From Actinomycetota bacterium (GTDB lineage Bacteria; Actinomycetota; Actinomycetes; Nanopelagicales; Nanopelagicaceae): a DNA stretch of 15,703 nt. The stretch is from assembly GCA_947503395.1 (NCBI GenBank), contig CANNDP010000016.1:1-15703 (forward strand), given 5' to 3'. The position numbers were made by a program, and so were the translations under genes. Each line of letters opens with the position of its first letter. The stretch's first letter is position 1. This document shows positions 13,219-15,703 of the stretch, in pieces. A model generated the notes under the pieces. That model was not told where the DNA came from and ran no database searches. It worked only from the letters and a program-made list of their open reading frames with translations.

Positions 13219-13929
13219 TTGGATAACTTTTCAGTATCAAAAGCGCTCAGAGTCGATCAATTCACTGCCTTAAAGGGTGGCTTAGTTGTTTCCTGCCAAG
13301 CTCCTACTGGAACTGCAATAGATACTCCTGCATTCATCTCTGCTCAAGCGCAAACCGTTATTCAAGCTGGCGCTATTGGCATCCGAGCTCAAGGTATCGA
13401 AAATATTCGAGCTATAAAAATGCAGGTGGATGTTCCTGTAATTGGGCTAGTTAAACGATATTTGGATACATCTGCTGTCTATATAACTCCTCTGCTTGAT
13501 GATGTTCTTGAACTAGAGCAGGCAGGAGCTGAGATTGTTGCAATAGATGCAACTCAAAGGCTTAGACCTAATGGAGTAACTTTTGAAAAATTCATGGAGC
13601 AGATAAGAGAGAAAACTGATGTAGCTATTCTGGCTGACGTTGACTCTATAGAGAGCGCACTTTTGGCTCAATCCCTTGGCTGCGATGCTATTGCCACCAC
13701 ACTTTCTGGCTATACCGAAATTGCTGCTCCCGAACTTCCAAATCTTAAACTTGTGGCAGAGCTTGTAGCTAAGTTAAAAATTCCAGTAGTTGCTGAAGGT
13801 GGATATCACGAGCGAGAGCAAGTTGCGCAAGCCTTTAAAGTCGGGGCTTGGACAGTTTGTGTGGGAACTGCAATCACAAATCCATATCTACTTACTCAAC
13901 ACTTTGTTAATGGAATTCTAGAAAGTTAA
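13219..13929 (+). CDS. nanE: N-acetylmannosamine-6-phosphate 2-epimerase
   Basis: A 236-residue TIM-barrel enzyme converting ManNAc-6-P to GlcNAc-6-P in the cytoplasm. It aligns along its length with E. coli NanE: LKGGLVVSCQAP (18-29), AGAIGIRAQGIENI (50-63), VPVIGLVKR with K79, AGAEIVAIDATQRLRP (102-117), GCDAIATTLSGYT (154-166), VVAEGGY with E193, and GAWTVCVGTAIT (209-220). K79 and E193 correspond to the catalytic Lys and Glu of the family; the usual AEGR reads AEGG. The frame extends upstream to 12994, into the binding-protein gene, but the TTG at 13219 fits the family length, has a ribosome site and lies after the predicted transcript start. It converges on the GntR gene with a 4-base overlap. 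NagA, NagB and a sialic acid lyase are not in the window. Confidence 0.9.
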   Translation: MDNFSVSKALRVDQFTALKGGLVVSCQAPTGTAIDTPAFISAQAQTVIQAGAIGIRAQGIENIRAIKMQVDVPVIGLVKRYLDTSAVYITPLLDDVLELEQAGAEIVAIDATQRLRPNGVTFEKFMEQIREKTDVAILADVDSIESALLAQSLGCDAIATTLSGYTEIAAPELPNLKLVAELVAKLKIPVVAEGGYHEREQVAQAFKVGAWTVCVGTAITNPYLLTQHFVNGILES

Positions 13930-14681
13930 GCCTGAATACTAAATCTGAAATCATACTTATCTCCACGTCTTACTGAAACACAATGCTCCATGGTCCTGCC
14001 CCTGGCATCAAAAGCTGTTAGTTGAAAGCGAAGAGATGGCGTATTGGGCACTGCCTTTAATAGCGATGCTTGCTCCTTACTTAGAAGTATTGGAGAAACC
14101 GCAGAATCTGCTCTAACAACTGGTCTTTCATAGGTAGTTTTAAAGATTTCATAGAGAGAGCCTTTTAAATCTTGATCAAGTAAGCCTGGAGCGTTATCAC
14201 AAGGAATTAGCGATTCCTCTAAAGCAAGAGGGATGTTATCGGCTAAGCGAACGCGGGTAACTCTATAGGCATCCTCCCCTACTGCTATTTGAAGTACTTT
14301 AGCCAATTCACTCTTTTCTATTGTGATTCTCTCAGCTCTAATTATTTTTGAAGAAGGCTTCATCCCTTTATCGCTAACCTCTTGAGAAAACGAGACAAAA
14401 ACTAATCGTTTCGATAATTTCTCTCCTGCAACGAAGGTGCCTGATCCAGGAATTGTGTAGATAAAGCCATCATCAGCAAGAGCTGCTAACGCTTGTCGTA
14501 TCGTCATAATTGAAACACCATAAGTGGTTGCTAGCTCTCGAGCTGAAGCTATTCGAGCATCAGGGGCTACTTTTGAAAACTTAGACTGTAATTTCTCTCG
14601 TAGCGTTTCATACTTGTGCTTTTTGCGTACAGCATCACTTTTGGTCTCTTTTGATTTTTTCCCGCTTTTAGCTTTGACCAT
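13926..14681 (-). CDS. GntR/HutC-family regulator, DasR/NagR-like
   Basis: A 251-residue transcription regulator. A lysine-rich tail (1-22) precedes a winged helix-turn-helix (about 24-85: SARELATTYGVSIMTIRQAL, then the wing GFIYTIPGSGTFVA). A UTRA effector domain follows (about 95-247), with EDAYRVTRVRLADNIPLALEESLIP and the closing MEHCVSVRRGDKYDFRFSI. This layout matches Streptomyces DasR, which binds amino-sugar phosphates and controls GlcNAc and chitin genes. The DasR-type operator at 13151-13166, between the binding-protein and nanE genes, makes this protein the likely local controller. The start at 14681 has CAGGA about eight bases upstream. The gene follows ygfZ by 39 bases on the same strand and may share its transcript. 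No dre-like site is seen upstream of it. Confidence 0.9.
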   Translation of the reverse strand: MVKAKSGKKSKETKSDAVRKKHKYETLREKLQSKFSKVAPDARIASARELATTYGVSIMTIRQALAALADDGFIYTIPGSGTFVAGEKLSKRLVFVSFSQEVSDKGMKPSSKIIRAERITIEKSELAKVLQIAVGEDAYRVTRVRLADNIPLALEESLIPCDNAPGLLDQDLKGSLYEIFKTTYERPVVRADSAVSPILLSKEQASLLKAVPNTPSLRFQLTAFDARGRTMEHCVSVRRGDKYDFRFSIQA

Positions 14682-14720
14682 ACTGACATCCTGCCATTTT
14701 GTAGCAAATTAGTCACTTAA

Positions 14721-15629
14721 TTATTCGATTGCTACCAATATCTCTTGGCTAGCTGATATTCCATTGACATCTAATATCGCATCAGCTGGGGTCATTCTCT
14801 TAATAACTCCAAGGCCAATTGGCCCCAGTTCATGATGGCGAGCAACTGAGCCGATATAGCCAATGACTTTTCCATCAAGGGTGATTGGATCTTTTGAATT
14901 TGGAATATCAACGCTACTGCCATCAAGGTGAAGTAAGACTAGGCGGCGAGGAGGATGTCCTAGGTTAAATACCTTTGCCACAGTCTCTTGTCCTCGATAG
15001 CAACCCTTTGCCATATGAACTGCTCTATTAAGCAGGCCTAGCTCATTTGGGATTGATTTATGATCGCTATCAAAACCAATACGCGCTCGCCCCGCTGCAA
15101 TTCGCTCTGCTTCAAGTGCCCAGATACCAACTTGAGTAGCAACTTTATTAAATGCCTGCTTAGTTGCCTCTAGCTCACTTCTTGGAAGAAGTGCATATGG
15201 CCCGCCAATTTCATCGCTAAGCCCAGGGGCTTTTAATATCGCATAAGAATCAGAGACGTTACTTACACCTACATCAAGCATAAATTTCATCTTCTCTAGA
15301 TATTCAAGTAGCGGCGGCGCACTTATCTGATCTAGATGAAGATAAGTAGCCTCTGCATCATCAACTAAATAGAACTGATATTCAAGATGTCCCTTTGGGT
15401 CAAGGATTAACGCCTCTTGCCATATACCTGGCTCTAACTTCTCTAGATGCTGGGTTGTTAGTGAGTGAAGCCAGCTAAGGCGATCTTTTCCAGAGATTTT
15501 AATTACTGCTCTATGAGATAGATCTGCCCAAGCTTGCCCCTTTGCAAGGGCTCTTCCCTCCTTGGCTACTTCGCCAAAATGCCAAACTGCACCTTTATCT
15601 AAACCTTCATCTAGATAAACCGCGCTCAT
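14721..15629 (-). CDS. ygfZ: YgfZ/GcvT-family folate-binding protein for iron-sulfur enzymes
   Basis: A 302-residue protein of the YgfZ (IBA57-like) family, a folate-dependent factor for assembly or repair of some Fe-S enzymes. The diagnostic motif is KGCYRGQE at 208-215 with the conserved C210. N-terminal GcvT-like features include LSHRAVIKISGKDRLSWLHSLTTQ (37-60) and ALILDPKGHLEYQF (73-86). The RARIGFD segment near 181 and the C-terminal barrel (GKVIGYIGSVARH) are also typical. The length is normal. Its ATG overlaps the stop of the upstream Fur-family gene (ATGA), pointing to translational coupling and a link between metal sensing and Fe-S maintenance, which is inferred. Confidence 0.93.
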   Translation of the reverse strand: MSAVYLDEGLDKGAVWHFGEVAKEGRALAKGQAWADLSHRAVIKISGKDRLSWLHSLTTQHLEKLEPGIWQEALILDPKGHLEYQFYLVDDAEATYLHLDQISAPPLLEYLEKMKFMLDVGVSNVSDSYAILKAPGLSDEIGGPYALLPRSELEATKQAFNKVATQVGIWALEAERIAAGRARIGFDSDHKSIPNELGLLNRAVHMAKGCYRGQETVAKVFNLGHPPRRLVLLHLDGSSVDIPNSKDPITLDGKVIGYIGSVARHHELGPIGLGVIKRMTPADAILDVNGISASQEILVAIE

Positions 15630-15703
15630 GTTTTATCACTGCAATTAGCGCAGGTGCCATAGATAGCAAAGTGAGTAACATCTGTTTTAAAACCATATTC
15701 ATC
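15626..15703 (-). CDS. Fur-family metalloregulator, C-terminal end only
   Basis: The last 25 residues of a gene running off the right edge read DEYGFKTDVTHFAIYGTCAN, then CSDKT and TGA. The H-F-x-I-x-G-x-C-x-x-C ending is typical of Fur-family regulators, in which the C-x-x-C pair helps form the structural zinc site. Whether it is Fur, Zur or PerR cannot be decided from this fragment. Its stop overlaps the ygfZ start as ATGA. Confidence 0.8.
   Translation of the reverse strand, partial: DEYGFKTDVTHFAIYGTCANCSDKT

Noticed and set aside
14113..14128. ACTGGTCT match to half of the dre operator inside the GntR gene
   Set aside because: Only the left half matches, it lies deep in coding sequence far from a start, and an eight-base match can occur by chance.

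Overview
The window reads as the chromosome of a streamlined, fairly low-GC actinobacterium. Three things support this. Genes typical of actinobacteria are present: mshA for mycothiol, carD, a SenX3/RegX3 pair and a DasR-like regulator. Two gene neighbourhoods match Mycobacterium tuberculosis: cysS-ispF-ispD-carD-lpqE, and mshA-ybjN-gpm-senX3-regX3. Packing is extreme: neighbouring genes overlap by 1-4 bases or abut, convergent genes share their stop regions, and the longest gap without a gene is about 130 bases. Base composition looks AT-richer than most actinobacteria. A freshwater acI (Nanopelagicales) genome is my best guess, but this is inference.

Layout: (1) 1-1935, minus strand: carD, fused ispDF and the start of cysS. 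(2) 2036-2494, plus: an LpqE-like lipoprotein. (3) 2476-5009: the phosphate-sensing block regX3-senX3 (minus) and divergent phoU (plus), with four 11-base PHO-box-like direct repeats in the shared control region. (4) 9077-5010, minus: a tightly packed run of a 35-residue membrane microprotein, nitrobindin, class 3 asparaginase, mshA, a YbjN-like protein and gpmA. (5) 9113-13929: an amino-sugar module consisting of a BadF-type sugar kinase, two CUT1 permeases, a solute-binding protein and NanE. Its DasR-like GntR regulator follows at 13926-14681. (6) 14721-15703, minus: ygfZ and the C-terminal end of a Fur-family regulator.

How they work together: the amino-sugar module looks like an uptake-and-conversion unit. 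The binding protein and two permeases import a sugar using an ATPase encoded elsewhere. The kinase phosphorylates it, and NanE converts ManNAc-6-P to GlcNAc-6-P. A 16-base operator with 14 matches to the Streptomyces DasR site (dre) sits between the binding-protein and nanE genes, so the adjacent GntR protein probably controls the module. The phosphate block looks self-regulated: RegX3 probably binds the PHO box between senX3 and phoU.

A recurring feature is a TANNNT -10 box exactly six bases before the ATG, seen at senX3, phoU, the sugar kinase and the microprotein. This predicts leaderless mRNAs. No rRNA, tRNA, CRISPR array, insertion sequence or phage gene was seen.
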